Positions 34,989 through 44,216 of a stretch of DNA of 64,000 nt are shown one piece after another. Origin of the DNA: Mesorhizobium sp. M1B.F.Ca.ET.045.04.1.1 (lineage in GTDB: Bacteria > Pseudomonadota > Alphaproteobacteria > Rhizobiales > Rhizobiaceae); contig NZ_CP034448.1 in NCBI RefSeq assembly GCF_003952465.1, positions 2,209,001-2,273,000 on the forward strand, given 5' to 3'. The notes under the pieces were generated by a model that saw only the letters and a program-made list of their open reading frames with translations, ran no database searches and was not told where the DNA came from. A program made the position numbers and the translations under genes. The first letter of the stretch is position 1. Each line of letters begins with the position of its first letter.

Positions 34989-35282
34989 CGTCAGCCTCAC
35001 AGTCGGTGGGAAAGGACGCTTTTAAAGCAAGCCTCCGCGCGCGGCTACCGTTTCATGAGTACACCGGGGCTGCTGATCGAATGCTGGAGATGACCTCACG
35101 AAAAATTAACGCAGGCGGCCCCTATCTGCTATGAAGGGCTGGCAGTTCAGCCGAATTCGTCCTAGTCGTGCGGTAGTAGCCGTCACATTTTTGCAGTTTT
35201 CCTCCGCTTGTGCTTGCTTGCGGGGACCGGCATACCACCTATAGGCGGTGTTTGGCGGGCAAGGGCTCATTAGAAAACAGTC

Positions 35283-35996
35283 ATGTTGGCGCGATCTGAC
35301 GAAACGAGCGATGCCGAAATGGTGTCGGCTGCCGCTGGCGAAAGCGGCACGCGGGGCGACGCGTTCGACCGTGCGCAGCGGCATTCGCGCCGCGTGCGCG
35401 TGCTGAAGTTCGCCGTGCCGCTGCTGGCGGCTGCAATTGCGATCGCCTTTCCAATCTATTCCTATCTCGCCGCGCCGGTGTCGATCTCGGTGCAGGCCGA
35501 GGGCACAGCCTTTTCGGACGGCAAGCTGGTGATGGCCAATCCCAAGCTCAACGGCTTCACCAAGCAGAAACTGCCTTATTCGCTGACGGCGACCAGGGCG
35601 ACGCAGGATGTCGGCAAGCAAGGCATCATCGACCTCGAAGGCATCAATGCCAAATTGCCCGTCGCCAGCGACAACGTCGTGTCGGTCAACGCCGCGCACG
35701 GCATCTACAACCGAGACGCCAACACGATGGACCTCACCAGCGATGTCTCGGTGACCACCAGCGACGGCATGGAAGCCAAGTTCAAATCGGTCTTCCTAGA
35801 CATGGGCAAAGGCTCTATGAAGACGGACAATCCGGTCGATGTCAGCCGCGCCGGGTCGCGCATCACCGCCGACTCGATGTCGGTGGAAGAGAACGGCAAG
35901 GTGGTGGTCTTCGAGAACCGGGTGCGCGTCAACATCGATGCGGCCAGTCTGAAGGCGGCAGAGGCAAAGAGCGGAGAACAGAATGCGTCGCAGTAA
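35283..35996 (+). CDS. lptC: LPS export ABC transporter periplasmic protein LptC
   Basis: Bitopic inner-membrane protein that passes lipopolysaccharide from LptBFG to LptA. The 237-residue protein has one membrane helix near residues 41-62 (KFAVPLLAAAIAIAFPIYSY), then a periplasmic LptC/YrbK-type beta-jellyroll with KLVMANPKLNGFT, NAAHGIYNRDANTMDL and SRITADSMSV repeats. ATG at 35283 is used. It overlaps lptA by 14 bp and starts the lptC-lptA-lptB-rpoN-hpf-ptsN run. The 282 bp upstream hold no other gene. Confidence 0.87.
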   Translation: MLARSDETSDAEMVSAAAGESGTRGDAFDRAQRHSRRVRVLKFAVPLLAAAIAIAFPIYSYLAAPVSISVQAEGTAFSDGKLVMANPKLNGFTKQKLPYSLTATRATQDVGKQGIIDLEGINAKLPVASDNVVSVNAAHGIYNRDANTMDLTSDVSVTTSDGMEAKFKSVFLDMGKGSMKTDNPVDVSRAGSRITADSMSVEENGKVVVFENRVRVNIDAASLKAAEAKSGEQNASQ

Positions 35997-36585
35997 TTCG
36001 GCAAGGCTTGCAGCGGCGGCCTCTTTCTTGCTGTTGCTGGGGGCGGCGCCCGCGCTTGCCCAGTCGAGCGGCACCAGCCAGATGTCCGGCCTGAAATTGT
36101 CGGGCGACCAGCCGATCCAGATCGAAAGCGACAAGCTGGAGGTCCGGCAGGCCGACAGCGCGGCGATTTTCAGCGGCAACGTCACCGTCAACCAGGGGCC
36201 GACGCTGCTCAAGGCCGGCAAGATGACGGTCTTTTACGTCAAGGATGCCAACGCCCCCAAGGGCGCGGCGGCCGGCGCGTCGGCGATGACGGGTGCGGCC
36301 AATATCGACCACCTCGTGGTCGAGAACAAAGTCTACATCAAGTCGAACGACCAGATCGCCACCGGCGACAAGGGCACCTTCGACATGAAGACGCAGGTGC
36401 TCGTTCTTTCCGGCAATGAAGTGGTGCTCTCGCAGGGCGACAATGTGCTCAAGGGCTGCAAGCTCACCGTGCAGATGAAGAGCGGCCTTGCCAATGTCGA
36501 CGGCTGTGGCAGCAGCGGCCGCGTCATCATGTCGATAACGCCCCAGAAGCAGGGAACGGCCCAGCAGGGAGCGTCGAGCAACTAA
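35983..36585 (+). CDS. lptA: LPS transport periplasmic protein LptA
   Basis: Forms the periplasmic LPS bridge. The 200-residue precursor has a signal peptide ([20 protein letters not shown], cleavage likely after ALA near residue 26) and an OstA/LptA domain with [38 protein letters not shown] and [23 protein letters not shown] at 35983 lies inside the end of lptC; its TAA overlaps the lptB ATG by one base, indicating coupled translation. Confidence 0.9.
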   Translation: MRRSNSARLAAAASFLLLLGAAPALAQSSGTSQMSGLKLSGDQPIQIESDKLEVRQADSAAIFSGNVTVNQGPTLLKAGKMTVFYVKDANAPKGAAAGASAMTGAANIDHLVVENKVYIKSNDQIATGDKGTFDMKTQVLVLSGNEVVLSQGDNVLKGCKLTVQMKSGLANVDGCGSSGRVIMSITPQKQGTAQQGASSN

Positions 36586-37403
36586 TGGCCGGCGTATCGT
36601 CGCTGCTGGCCCGCCTTCCGGGGCGGGCGGCCGCAAAACCGGCTGCCCCGGCAACGGTCGGCGTCGACAAGGCGAAGTTCAAGGGCACCCTGATCGCCAA
36701 GGGCCTGACCAAGAGCTACAAGGGCCGCAAGGTGGTGAGCGGCGTGACGCTCGGCGTGCGCGCCGGCGAGGCGGTCGGGCTGCTTGGCCCGAACGGCGCC
36801 GGCAAGACCACCTGCTTCTATATGGTCACCGGCCTTGTCCCGGTGGACGAAGGCACGATCGAGATCGACGGCTTCGACGTCACCTCGATGCCGATGTACC
36901 GGCGGGCCCGCCTCGGCATCGGCTACCTGCCGCAGGAAGCGTCGATCTTCCGCGGCTTGAGCGTCGAGCAGAACATCCGCGCGGTGTTGGAGGTGGTGGA
37001 AAAGAGCCGCAAGGAGCGCGAGCGCACCCTCGACGAGCTGCTCGAGGAATTCCACATCAGCCATCTGCGCAAGGCGCCGTCGCTGTCGCTGTCGGGCGGC
37101 GAGAGACGCCGTCTCGAGATCGCGCGGGCGCTGGCGACGCGGCCGGCCTATATGCTGCTCGACGAGCCCTTCGCCGGTATCGACCCGATCGCGGTCGCCG
37201 ACATCCAGCAGCTCGTTCGCCATCTGACCGCGCGCGGCATCGGCGTGCTGATCACCGACCACAATGTGCGCGAGACGCTGGGCCTGATCGACCGCGCCTA
37301 TATCATCCATGCCGGCCAGGTGCTGACGCATGGCCGGGCCGACGAAATCGTCGCCAACGCCGATGTGCGGCGTCTCTATCTCGGCGAGGGATTTACGCTC
37401 TAG
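36585..37403 (+). CDS. lptB: LPS export ABC transporter ATP-binding protein LptB
   Basis: Cytoplasmic ATPase that powers LPS extraction by LptFG. The 272-residue protein has an extra N-terminal stretch of about 35 residues ahead of the ABC domain. Walker A is [13 protein letters not shown] (about residue 68), the Q-loop is [12 protein letters not shown], the signature is [12 protein letters not shown], Walker B is [13 protein letters not shown], and the switch His is in [10 protein letters not shown]. The N-terminal extension is common in rhizobial LptB. Starts on the last base of the lptA stop codon. Confidence 0.93.
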   Translation: MAGVSSLLARLPGRAAAKPAAPATVGVDKAKFKGTLIAKGLTKSYKGRKVVSGVTLGVRAGEAVGLLGPNGAGKTTCFYMVTGLVPVDEGTIEIDGFDVTSMPMYRRARLGIGYLPQEASIFRGLSVEQNIRAVLEVVEKSRKERERTLDELLEEFHISHLRKAPSLSLSGGERRRLEIARALATRPAYMLLDEPFAGIDPIAVADIQQLVRHLTARGIGVLITDHNVRETLGLIDRAYIIHAGQVLTHGRADEIVANADVRRLYLGEGFTL

Positions 37404-37591
37404 GTGTAAAATTCTCCAATCCGGCAGGATTTTCGTCTGTTTTTCGAGATTCCCGCCAGTTCCGCCCGCGAATAACGCTCCGGTAAGCCGTCGCTGCTAG
37501 CGTTTGCCTTGACAAGCAAAAGCCGGGCCAGTTTCTATGCCCGACTGAAAAACGGCAGTTCGATGCGTAGACGAGGCGTTTGAATCCAACC

Positions 37592-39121
37592 ATGGCGCTG
37601 GCGGCCAAACTGCAGCTCAGACAGTCCCAGTCGCTGGTGATGACGCCCCAGCTGATGCAGTCGATCCGGCTGCTGCAGCTCACCCATGTCGAGCTCGAAC
37701 GCTTCATCGACGAGGAGATCGAGCGCAATCCGCTTTTGGAGCGGGCCGAGCCACAGGAGGATGCGAGCGGCGACCAGCCGCAGAAGAGCGAGACCGCGGC
37801 GGAACCCGCCAGCGGGGATGATTGGTTCGAGACCGAAACGGAATGGAGCGCCGAGGCGATCTCGGAAAAGCTTGATTCGTCGCTGGAGAACCTGTTCCCC
37901 GACGACCCCGGAACGAGCGAGAGGCTGGGACCGGACCTCACGGCGCAGTGGAAGTCGGCGTCCGGAGGCAGCGCCGGCGGTGCTTCGTCCGAGGGTTTCG
38001 ATGTCGGCGAGATGGCGGCGACCGTAGTGACGCTGCGCGAGCATGTCGGCGAGCAGATCGCGCTGGCCTTCCCGAACCCTGCCGAACGCCTCATTGCAGG
38101 CGAACTCGCCGATGGGCTCGACGAGGCCGGCTATCTGCGCTCCGACCTGGACGAGGTTGCCGCGCGGCTTGGTGCGGACAAGGCGGCCGTGGCACGCGTG
38201 CTCGCGGTCTGCCAGGCCTTCGAGCCGGCCGGCCTGTTTGCGCGCGATCTCGCCGAATGCCTGTCCTTGCAGCTTGCCATGCGCGACCGGCTCGACCCGG
38301 CGATGAAAAGCTTGGTCGCCAACCTCGAACTTCTGGCGCGGCGCGATTTCCAGACACTGAAGCGCATCTGCGGCGTCGACGAGGAAGACCTTCTCGACAT
38401 GCTGGCCGAAATCCGGGCGCTCGATCCGCGGCCCGGTATGGCATTTTCGGGCGGCGCCAGCGACGCGATCATCGCCGATGTCGAGGTGCGCGCCGCCGCC
38501 GACGGCAGTTGGGCGGTGGAGCTCAATTCCGACACGCTGCCACGCGTTTTGGTCGACAACGTGTATTTTGCCCGTGTTTCCAGCCACGCCAAGGACCAGG
38601 CGGAAAAGGACTTTCTCGCCGAATGCCTGCAGAACGCCAACTGGCTGACGCGCAGCCTCGACCAGCGGGCGAAGACCATCCTCAAGGTGGCCTCGGAAAT
38701 CGTGCGCCAGCAGGACGCGTTCCTCGTCCATGGCGTACGGCACCTGAAACCGCTCAACCTGCGCACAGTGGCCGACGCGATCGGCATGCATGAATCGACG
38801 GTCAGCCGCGTCACCGCCAACAAATACATGCTGACGCCGCGCGGCGTGTTCGAGCTGCGCTATTTCTTCACCGCTTCGATCGCCTCTGCGGAAGGCGGCG
38901 AGGCGCATTCCTCGGAAGCCGTGCGCGACCGCATCAAGCAGCTGATCGACGAGGAAAAGCCCGCCGACGTGCTTTCCGACGACGCCATCGTCGACATGCT
39001 GAGGGAAAGCGGCGTCGACATCGCCCGCCGCACCGTCGCCAAGTACCGGGAAGGCATGAACATCCCTTCATCGGTGCAGCGCCGCCGCGAGAAGCGGGCG
39101 CTCGCCAACGCCGGACGCTAA
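37592..39121 (+). CDS. rpoN: RNA polymerase sigma-54 factor
   Basis: Directs transcription of nitrogen and other genes from -24/-12 promoters with activator ATPases. The 509-residue protein has region I rich in Gln/Leu (LQLRQSQSLVMTPQLMQSIR), an acidic region II, the core-binding domain, the HTH region (TVADAIGMHESTVSRVTANK) and the RpoN box ARRTVAKYREGMNIP near the C-terminus. ATG at 37592 gives the conserved MALAAKLQ start; a TTG 12 bp upstream is also in frame. Its place after lptB and before hpf-ptsN is the classic proteobacterial order. Confidence 0.95.
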   Translation: MALAAKLQLRQSQSLVMTPQLMQSIRLLQLTHVELERFIDEEIERNPLLERAEPQEDASGDQPQKSETAAEPASGDDWFETETEWSAEAISEKLDSSLENLFPDDPGTSERLGPDLTAQWKSASGGSAGGASSEGFDVGEMAATVVTLREHVGEQIALAFPNPAERLIAGELADGLDEAGYLRSDLDEVAARLGADKAAVARVLAVCQAFEPAGLFARDLAECLSLQLAMRDRLDPAMKSLVANLELLARRDFQTLKRICGVDEEDLLDMLAEIRALDPRPGMAFSGGASDAIIADVEVRAAADGSWAVELNSDTLPRVLVDNVYFARVSSHAKDQAEKDFLAECLQNANWLTRSLDQRAKTILKVASEIVRQQDAFLVHGVRHLKPLNLRTVADAIGMHESTVSRVTANKYMLTPRGVFELRYFFTASIASAEGGEAHSSEAVRDRIKQLIDEEKPADVLSDDAIVDMLRESGVDIARRTVAKYREGMNIPSSVQRRREKRALANAGR

Positions 39122-39436
39122 GGTCGGTTGATATTCAGCCGGCCTGCCCTAGTTGGTGTGGGCTTAAGGAGCGCGCGGATTTCCACAGTTTTCGAGCTTC
39201 ATTGACAAGCTGCAATGAAGTGTCTAGAAGCCCGCCCGCATGAGCCGGGCCGTGATGCCCGCTCGCGAATGGGTCCGTCAAAGCGAAGGCCTCGGACGGC
39301 CAAGAAGGCGACTTGTGATCAACCGGAAAGTTCGGGTCTAAAATAGGCGCGCATGCCGCTGCAAAGCTTGTGCGCGCGCACCACGGGTATAAACTCGGGA
39401 CAGTTTGAAGCCTGAGCAAGGAAGGTCAGTTTTCAG
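39122..39436. other. 315-bp leader between rpoN and hpf
   Basis: No gene is supported. The stretch has a sigma-70-like promoter at 39202-39230 and several GC-rich hairpins over 39235-39420, so hpf probably has its own promoter with a leader of about 200 nt. No known riboswitch was recognised. Confidence 0.45.
39202..39230 (+). promoter_or_regulatory. Possible sigma-70 promoter for hpf
   Basis: TTGACA-N17-TAGAAG: a perfect -35 box with ideal spacing and a weaker -10 box. It lies 206 bp upstream of hpf. Confidence 0.4.
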
Positions 39437-40021
39437 ATGAATCTGCGCATTTCGGGAAAACACATGGACATCGGCGATGCGTTCCGTACGCGCATCAACG
39501 ATCGTGTCAACGAAGCGATCGAAAAGTATTTCGATCGAGGTTTTTCAGGACATGTAACGGTCATCAAGGCAGGGTCGCGCTTCTCGGCCGATTGCATGAT
39601 CCGACTCGATTCCGGCGCCTCGCTGCAGGCGACCGGCGACGCCCAGGATCCCACACTTGCCTTCGAGGCGGCCGCCGATCGCCTCGAAACGCGGCTGCGG
39701 CGCTACAAGCGCCGGCTGAAGTCGCACACTTCCAACAATGGCAATGGCGAGTCCTCCGACATCGCCTACACCGTGATGGAGCCGCTCGCCGACGATGACG
39801 AGGAAATCCCGGAAAACTTCGCTCCGGCCATCGTTGCCGAATCGACCATGACGCTTCGCACCATGTCGGTGGCATCGGCTGTCATCGAGCTCGACACCAA
39901 GGACAGCCCGGTCTTCGTCTTCCGCAACGCCGGAAACGACCATCTCAACATCGTCTACCGCCGGCCGGATGGGAACATCGGCTGGATCGATCCATCGACG
40001 ACCAAAGTCGCGCAGGGATAA
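39437..40021 (+). CDS. hpf: Ribosome hibernation promoting factor, long form
   Basis: Binds the decoding centre of idle 30S subunits and dimerises ribosomes in stationary phase. The 194-residue long form has the N-terminal S30AE domain (LRISGKHMDIGDAFRTRIND, ADRLETRLRRYKRRLK) and a C-terminal dimerisation domain (ASAVIELDTKDSPVFVFRNA, VYRRPDGNIGWIDP). Linker of about 30 acidic residues. ATG at 39437 follows AAGGAAGGTCAGTTTTCAG. It lies 61 bp before ptsN. Confidence 0.94.
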   Translation: MNLRISGKHMDIGDAFRTRINDRVNEAIEKYFDRGFSGHVTVIKAGSRFSADCMIRLDSGASLQATGDAQDPTLAFEAAADRLETRLRRYKRRLKSHTSNNGNGESSDIAYTVMEPLADDDEEIPENFAPAIVAESTMTLRTMSVASAVIELDTKDSPVFVFRNAGNDHLNIVYRRPDGNIGWIDPSTTKVAQG

Positions 40022-40082
40022 GAAAGCCAGCCGTGCGAGGGGGACGACTGGCGCGGCAAGGCGAGCAAGGGATTTTTCAAGC

Positions 40083-40547
40083 ATGGATCTCAGCGATCTC
40101 ATCAGCGTCTCGGCTATCATGCCGGCGTTGAAGGCGAATTCCAAAAAGCAGCTTCTGCAATTGCTGTCGGAGAGGGCGGCAGCGATTTCAGGGATTCCGG
40201 AGCGGGAAGTGTTCGACACGATCCTGCAGCGCGAGCGGCTGGGCTCCACCGGCGTCGGCAACGGCATCGCCATTCCGCATGGCAAGCTCGCGGGCGTGAA
40301 GCGGATCGCGGGCGTGTTCGCCCGGCTGGAGACGCCGGTCGATTTCGAGGCGCTCGACGACCAGCCGGTCGATCTGGTGTTCCTGCTGCTTGCGCCCGAA
40401 GGCGCCGGCGCCGACCATCTCAAGGCGCTGTCGCGCATCGCGCGCGTGCTGCGCGATGCCGATACGGTGGCCAAGATCAGGGGGACGCGCGACGCGGTGG
40501 CGATCCACGCGCTGTTGTCGGATACGCAGGCCTCGCACGCGGCCTGA
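40083..40547 (+). CDS. ptsN: Nitrogen-regulatory PTS enzyme IIA (EIIANtr)
   Basis: Terminal phosphoacceptor of the regulatory nitrogen PTS, which links nitrogen/carbon state to potassium and stress control. The 154-residue protein has the phosphorylatable His in GNGIAIPHGKLAGV (His about 65) and the EIIA fold motifs FARLETPVDFEALDDQPVDL and FLLLAPEGAGADHLKALSRI. ATG at 40083 follows AAGGGATTTTTCAAGC; the frame upstream is open but not coding. It ends the rpoN gene run, before a hairpin terminator. Confidence 0.94.
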   Translation: MDLSDLISVSAIMPALKANSKKQLLQLLSERAAAISGIPEREVFDTILQRERLGSTGVGNGIAIPHGKLAGVKRIAGVFARLETPVDFEALDDQPVDLVFLLLAPEGAGADHLKALSRIARVLRDADTVAKIRGTRDAVAIHALLSDTQASHAA

Positions 40548-40588
40548 AGCTTCTCGCGCGAAACGTAGTTTTTTGGGATAAAACCTTC

Positions 40589-40610
40589 AGGGACCGCCGG
40601 GAGCGGCCCT
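40589..40610. terminator. Hairpin between ptsN and DUF1150 (convergent)
   Basis: AGGG-A-CCGC, a 5-nt loop, then GCGG-CCCT: an 8-bp stem with one bulged A, flanked by T-rich sequence on the plus strand (CCCTTTCC). It lies between convergent genes, so it may serve both. Confidence 0.55.
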
Positions 40611-40634
40611 TTCCAGTTCAGACGACGTGCAGGA

Positions 40635-40898
40635 TCAGTGGATGGCGACCGTGGTGAGATCGTTCTCCAGCGCACCCGCCAGCGCCCGGTCTCGGGCATC
40701 GGAAAGCAGGATCGGCTGGCCGTTGGCGGCAAACAGCGCCCACAGCTCCAGGCCGGGCGCGATCTCGTCGAGGCCGGGGAAGCGGCCGCGCAGATCGTCG
40801 CTCGATACTTTCCTCAGGTAAGCGACCGAACCTTCGCCGAGATGGGCGAACTCGCCGCTGGTCATGGTCAGGGTTTCGTCAGTTCTGGTCATTTTCAA
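40635..40898 (-). CDS. DUF1150 family protein
   Basis: An 87-residue protein with the DUF1150 pattern GSVAYLRKVSSDDLRGRFPG followed by LDEIAPGLELWALFAANGQP. In rhizobia it almost always follows an hsp20 gene; its role is unknown but it is probably heat-induced with it. ATG at 40898 follows CCAAGGAGGCTTGAAA, an excellent ribosome site. It lies 59 bp after hsp20 on the same strand. Confidence 0.88.
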   Translation of the reverse strand: MKMTRTDETLTMTSGEFAHLGEGSVAYLRKVSSDDLRGRFPGLDEIAPGLELWALFAANGQPILLSDARDRALAGALENDLTTVAIH

Positions 40899-40957
40899 GC
40901 CTCCTTGGCGCGAGGACGCCGCTTCCGGCCGTCCCGCATTAGAGCCATCGGCAAAGA

Positions 40958-41383
40958 TCAGTCTTTCACCGATATGTTTATTTTCCGTACCAGCCGTTCG
41001 GCCTCCGGACGGTCGAGATCGATCGACAAAAGACCGTTCTTCAGCTCAGCGCCGACGACCCGCATGCCGTCGGCCAGCACGAAGCAGCGCTGGAACTGGC
41101 GCGCGGCGATGCCGCGGTGGAGGAACTCGCGCTCGGTGTCGTCGGTCTGACGGCCGCGCACGATCAGTTGGTTCTCCTCCGTGGTGACATCGAGGTCGCT
41201 CTCGGCGAAACCCGCCACGGCAAGCGTGATGCGCAGCCTCTCGGCATTGCCGTCGGCGGCGCTCAGGCGCTCGATGTTATACGGAGGATAGCTGTCGCCC
41301 GACTTCGCCAGACGTTCGAGCGTCTTTTCCATGGCGTCGAAACCCAGCAGAAGCGGGCTGGAGAAGGGCGTCATTCGGCTCAT
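40958..41383 (-). CDS. hsp20: Small heat shock protein Hsp20 (IbpA family)
   Basis: ATP-independent holdase that binds unfolding proteins. The 141-residue protein starts MSRMTPFSSPLLLGFDAMEK and has an alpha-crystallin domain (YNIERLSAADGNAERLRITL, TEENQLIVRGRQ, FLHRGIAARQFQRCFVLADG) with a C-terminal NISVKD end. It is class A-like in the sense of rhizobial sHsps. ATG at 41383 is fixed by the GAGAGGA site inside a ROSE hairpin. It is preceded by a near-perfect RpoH promoter and followed by DUF1150, so both transcription and translation are temperature-controlled. Confidence 0.93.
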   Translation of the reverse strand: MSRMTPFSSPLLLGFDAMEKTLERLAKSGDSYPPYNIERLSAADGNAERLRITLAVAGFAESDLDVTTEENQLIVRGRQTDDTEREFLHRGIAARQFQRCFVLADGMRVVGAELKNGLLSIDLDRPEAERLVRKINISVKD

Positions 41384-41441
41384 GTTACACTGTCCTCTCA
41401 AGAGCGACATAAACTGGAAAAACCCGGATGGCATTTTTCCC
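41384..41441 (-). ncRNA. ROSE-type RNA thermometer in the hsp20 leader
   Basis: On the minus-strand transcript the leader folds into two hairpins. The first is GGAAAAA...TTTTTCC (41416-41440). The second, 41392-41408, reads GTCGCTCTTGAGAGGAC and pairs GUC with GAC and CUC with GAG around a UUGA loop, leaving one G bulged. That is the U-C-G-C-U box with bulged G opposite the Shine-Dalgarno GAGAGGA which defines ROSE elements, known upstream of rhizobial small heat-shock genes. Heat melts the hairpin and frees the ribosome site. Confidence 0.85.
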
Positions 41442-41451
41442 GATGGTCTTG

Positions 41452-41480
41452 ATATGGTCCGCCGCGCGATCAAGTTCAAG
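41452..41480 (-). promoter_or_regulatory. RpoH (sigma-32) promoter of hsp20
   Basis: On the minus strand CTTGAA (41480-41475), 17 bp, then CCATAT (41457-41452): a perfect match to the alphaproteobacterial RpoH pattern. Predicted start about 41445, giving a leader of about 62 nt that is exactly the ROSE element. Confidence 0.8.
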
Positions 41481-41524
41481 CCATCAAAACCCCGCCCAAA
41501 AAGACTCCCCAAAAAGGAATTGAA

Positions 41525-42466
41525 ATGCCCCAGTCACGAAAGATCATCATCGACACGGACCCCGGCCAGGACGATGCCGTCGCCATATTGCTGGCGCTCG
41601 GCAGCTCCGAACTGGAGGTCGTCGGCATCACCGCCGTTGCCGGCAACGTGCCGCTGAAACTCACCGAAAAGAACGCCCGCAAGATCTGCGAGCTTGCCGG
41701 CCGGCCCGACATCAAGGTCTATGCGGGCGCCATCCGGCCGCTGGCGCGCGAGCTCGTCACCGCCGAGGAAGTGCATGGCAAGACCGGCCTCAACGGGCCG
41801 CAACTGCCGGAACCGACGATGCCGTTGCAGGAAAAGTACGCGGTCGACTTCATCGTCGAGACTTTGATGAACGAGCCAAGCGGCACGATCACCCTCTGCC
41901 CGCTCGGGCCGCTCACCAACATCGCCCTGGCGCTGATCCGCGAGCCGCGGATCGCGCCGCGCATCAAGGAAATCGTGCTGATGGGGGGCGGTTTCTTCGA
42001 GGGCGGCAACGTCACGCCCGCCGCCGAATTCAACATCTATGTCGACCCGCAGGCGGCCGACGTGGTGTTCAAATCCGGCATTCCGATCGTGATGATGCCG
42101 CTCGACGTAACCCACAAGGCGCTGACCACCGCCAGGCGCACCAAGGCCTTTCGCGAGCTCGGCACCAGGGTCGGCACCGCAACCGCCGAGATGCTGGAAT
42201 TCTTCGAGCGCTTCGACGAGGAGAAATACGGCACCGACGGCGGGCCGCTGCACGATCCGTGCGTGATCGCCTATCTCATCAAGCCGGAATTGTTCAAGGG
42301 CCGCCGCTGCAACGTCAGCGTCGAGACGACCTCCGAGCTCGCCATGGGCATGACGGTCATCGACTGGTGGGGCGTCAGCAGGCGCGAGAAGAACGCCATG
42401 GTGATGCGCGACATCGACCATGACGCTTTCTTCGCGCTGCTGGTCGAGAGGCTGGGGCGGCTGTAA
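41525..42466 (+). CDS. Nucleoside hydrolase (inosine-uridine preferring family)
   Basis: Cleaves ribonucleosides to base and ribose. The 313-residue protein has the Ca2+-binding N-terminal motif KIIIDTDPGQDDAVAI, LVTAEEVHGKTGLNGPQLPE, LCPLGPLTNIALAL, VLMGGGFFEGGNVTPAAEF with NIYVDPQAADVVF, and GGPLHDPCVIAYL with the active-site His. The length fits RihA/IunH. Base preference cannot be read. ATG at 41525 follows AAAAAGGAATTGAA. It is divergent from hsp20. A ribokinase, which could use the ribose, lies 5 kb away. Confidence 0.9.
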   Translation: MPQSRKIIIDTDPGQDDAVAILLALGSSELEVVGITAVAGNVPLKLTEKNARKICELAGRPDIKVYAGAIRPLARELVTAEEVHGKTGLNGPQLPEPTMPLQEKYAVDFIVETLMNEPSGTITLCPLGPLTNIALALIREPRIAPRIKEIVLMGGGFFEGGNVTPAAEFNIYVDPQAADVVFKSGIPIVMMPLDVTHKALTTARRTKAFRELGTRVGTATAEMLEFFERFDEEKYGTDGGPLHDPCVIAYLIKPELFKGRRCNVSVETTSELAMGMTVIDWWGVSRREKNAMVMRDIDHDAFFALLVERLGRL

Positions 42467-42474
42467 CGCCTCTT

Positions 42475-42496
42475 CCTTCCCCCGCAAGGGGGAAGG
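42475..42496. terminator. Bidirectional hairpin terminator after the nucleoside hydrolase gene
   Basis: CCTTCCCCC-GCAA-GGGGGAAGG: a perfect 9-bp stem closed by a stable GNRA (GCAA) tetraloop. It lies between two convergent genes. Confidence 0.8.
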
Positions 42497-42507
42497 GGAG
42501 GAGGCGC

Positions 42508-43122
42508 TCACTTCGCCTTCGAGAACGCCAGCCAGAGCCCGCCGCCGACCAGGAAGCTGCCGCTGACGCGGGAGAGCAGCTTGACGCGGCTGGCCGATAG
42601 GACGCGACCGGCGCGGCCGGCGGCAAGGGCGTAGGTCGAGTCCGACATGGCGGCGAAGACCATCGCGGTCAGGCCCATGACCAAGATCTGCAGCGTGTAA
42701 TTGCCCTGCGGGGCGATGAACTGCGGGAAGAAGGCGCCGAAGAAGACAAGCGTCTTCGGATTGGAGATGGCCACCAAGAACCCCTGCAGGAAGAAGCCGC
42801 CACGCGGCTTTCTGGCTGAGCCGTCGGGGTTCAGCGTGCCTTTGGCACGAAACATCTGCACGCCCATCCAGATCAGATAGGCGGCGCCGATCAGCCGCAC
42901 CCATTCGAACCAGTGGCCCATGCCGGCGATCAGCGTGTTGAGGCCGATGCCGACGATGGCGATCATGATGGCGAGGCCCGCCTGGGTGCCGGCGACATTG
43001 GCAAGCCCGGCGCGCGAGCCGTGGCGCATGCTGTTGGCGATGATCAGCGTGACGGTTGGCCCCGGCACCAGCATGATGACGATGCAGGCGACGACATAGG
43101 CGGCGTAAAGCTCCAGCGACAT
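42508..43122 (-). CDS. LysE/RhtB-family amino acid exporter
   Basis: A 204-residue inner-membrane exporter with about six helices, starting MSLELYAAYVVACIVIMLVP. It has the family motif VPGPTVTLIIANSMRHGSRA, GTQAGLAIMIAIVGIG, the AAYLIWMGVQMFR helix end, and GFLVAISNPKTLVFFGAFFP. Such proteins export amino acids or their analogues; the substrate is unknown. ATG at 43122 follows GGGAAGATC. It is divergent from an AraC regulator, whose gene leads into tryptophanase, so an aromatic amino acid is a possible substrate. Confidence 0.88.
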   Translation of the reverse strand: MSLELYAAYVVACIVIMLVPGPTVTLIIANSMRHGSRAGLANVAGTQAGLAIMIAIVGIGLNTLIAGMGHWFEWVRLIGAAYLIWMGVQMFRAKGTLNPDGSARKPRGGFFLQGFLVAISNPKTLVFFGAFFPQFIAPQGNYTLQILVMGLTAMVFAAMSDSTYALAAGRAGRVLSASRVKLLSRVSGSFLVGGGLWLAFSKAK

Positions 43123-43327
43123 GATCTTCCCTCGGCTCTTCTGCGGCTCGTGCGGCAGCCGGCCGCCAGAATGCACGTGCCGGGGAAGCAAGCCAACGAA
43201 AATAGCGCGTCGGAGGACTATCGGCTGATTTTGCGGCGCTTCACAAATTCGGCCGGTGATATCTTTGTGCAATACCGGTGACCCCCAGGATGTTAGATTT
43301 CCGGCCATGCAGTGCACGGAGACGGTC

Positions 43328-44155
43328 ATGAACGCGCTGAGCCAGGACGAGAGTGCGAGCTATTTCACCGCGCCGGTGGGCGGTATCGAGTGCCTCTCCG
43401 CCACCTTCAAGCGCCACCGCTATCAGCCGCATGCGCACGATACCTTCGTTGTCGGCACGTTGTGGCACGGCACAGGCACCATCTTCATTCGCGGGCGCAA
43501 CCATGCGGTGCGCGCCGGCGATCTCACGCTCTACAATCCTTTCGAGGTGCATGACGGCGCGCCGGCCAATGACGGTTTCAGCTACCGCGTCAGCTATCCG
43601 TCGGCTGCCCTGCTGCGCGAGATCGCCTCGGAAAACACCTCGTTCGACCGGACCGGAACGCCGACATTCCGCGAGCCGATCGTGCATGACCCGCGCGGTG
43701 CTGCCCTGTTTTTCGCAGCGCATCGCCTGTGGGAGGAGAAATGCTCGCCTATGGAGGCCGAGGAGAAGCTGCTCGCCGCCTATGTCTACTGCCTGTCGGT
43801 GCATGCCGGGGTGCGTTTCCCGCTCGCCGGCAGCGAGCGCGGGCCGGTTGCCCGCATTGTCGAGCTTCTCTCGGAGCGCTTCGCCGAGCGGCTGACGCTG
43901 GACGATCTGGCGGCCGAGGCGCGGCTGTCGCGGCAGCGGCTGATCCGCGCCTTCCACCGCAGGACCGGGATGTCGCCGCACGCCTTCCTGATCAACCGGC
44001 GTGTCGACGCGGCCAAGGCGATGCTGCGCAGCGGCCTCGATCCGCTGTCGGCGGCGATGGCCACAGGCTTCAGCGACCAGGCGCATCTGACCCGTATCTT
44101 CAAGGCGCGCGTCGGCGTGCCTCCCGGGGCCTATCGCGCGGCCTTCGCCGCCTGA
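43328..44155 (+). CDS. AraC-family regulator of a LysE exporter
   Basis: A 275-residue regulator with an N-terminal AraC-binding cupin ([37 protein letters not shown]) and C-terminal HTH ([19 protein letters not shown], then [20 protein letters not shown] and [13 protein letters not shown]). This type usually sits divergent from, and controls, a LysE-family exporter, as here (205 bp between starts). ATG 43328 has GGAG 6 bp upstream and is preferred to ATG 43307. tnaA follows by 61 bp, so it may be in the same control circuit. Confidence 0.87.
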   Translation: MNALSQDESASYFTAPVGGIECLSATFKRHRYQPHAHDTFVVGTLWHGTGTIFIRGRNHAVRAGDLTLYNPFEVHDGAPANDGFSYRVSYPSAALLREIASENTSFDRTGTPTFREPIVHDPRGAALFFAAHRLWEEKCSPMEAEEKLLAAYVYCLSVHAGVRFPLAGSERGPVARIVELLSERFAERLTLDDLAAEARLSRQRLIRAFHRRTGMSPHAFLINRRVDAAKAMLRSGLDPLSAAMATGFSDQAHLTRIFKARVGVPPGAYRAAFAA

Positions 44156-44216
44156 CCTGATCCAGCCAATCCCTGCAACGAACGCGGCGCTTCAGGCCGC
44201 AACGATGGAGCATGCC

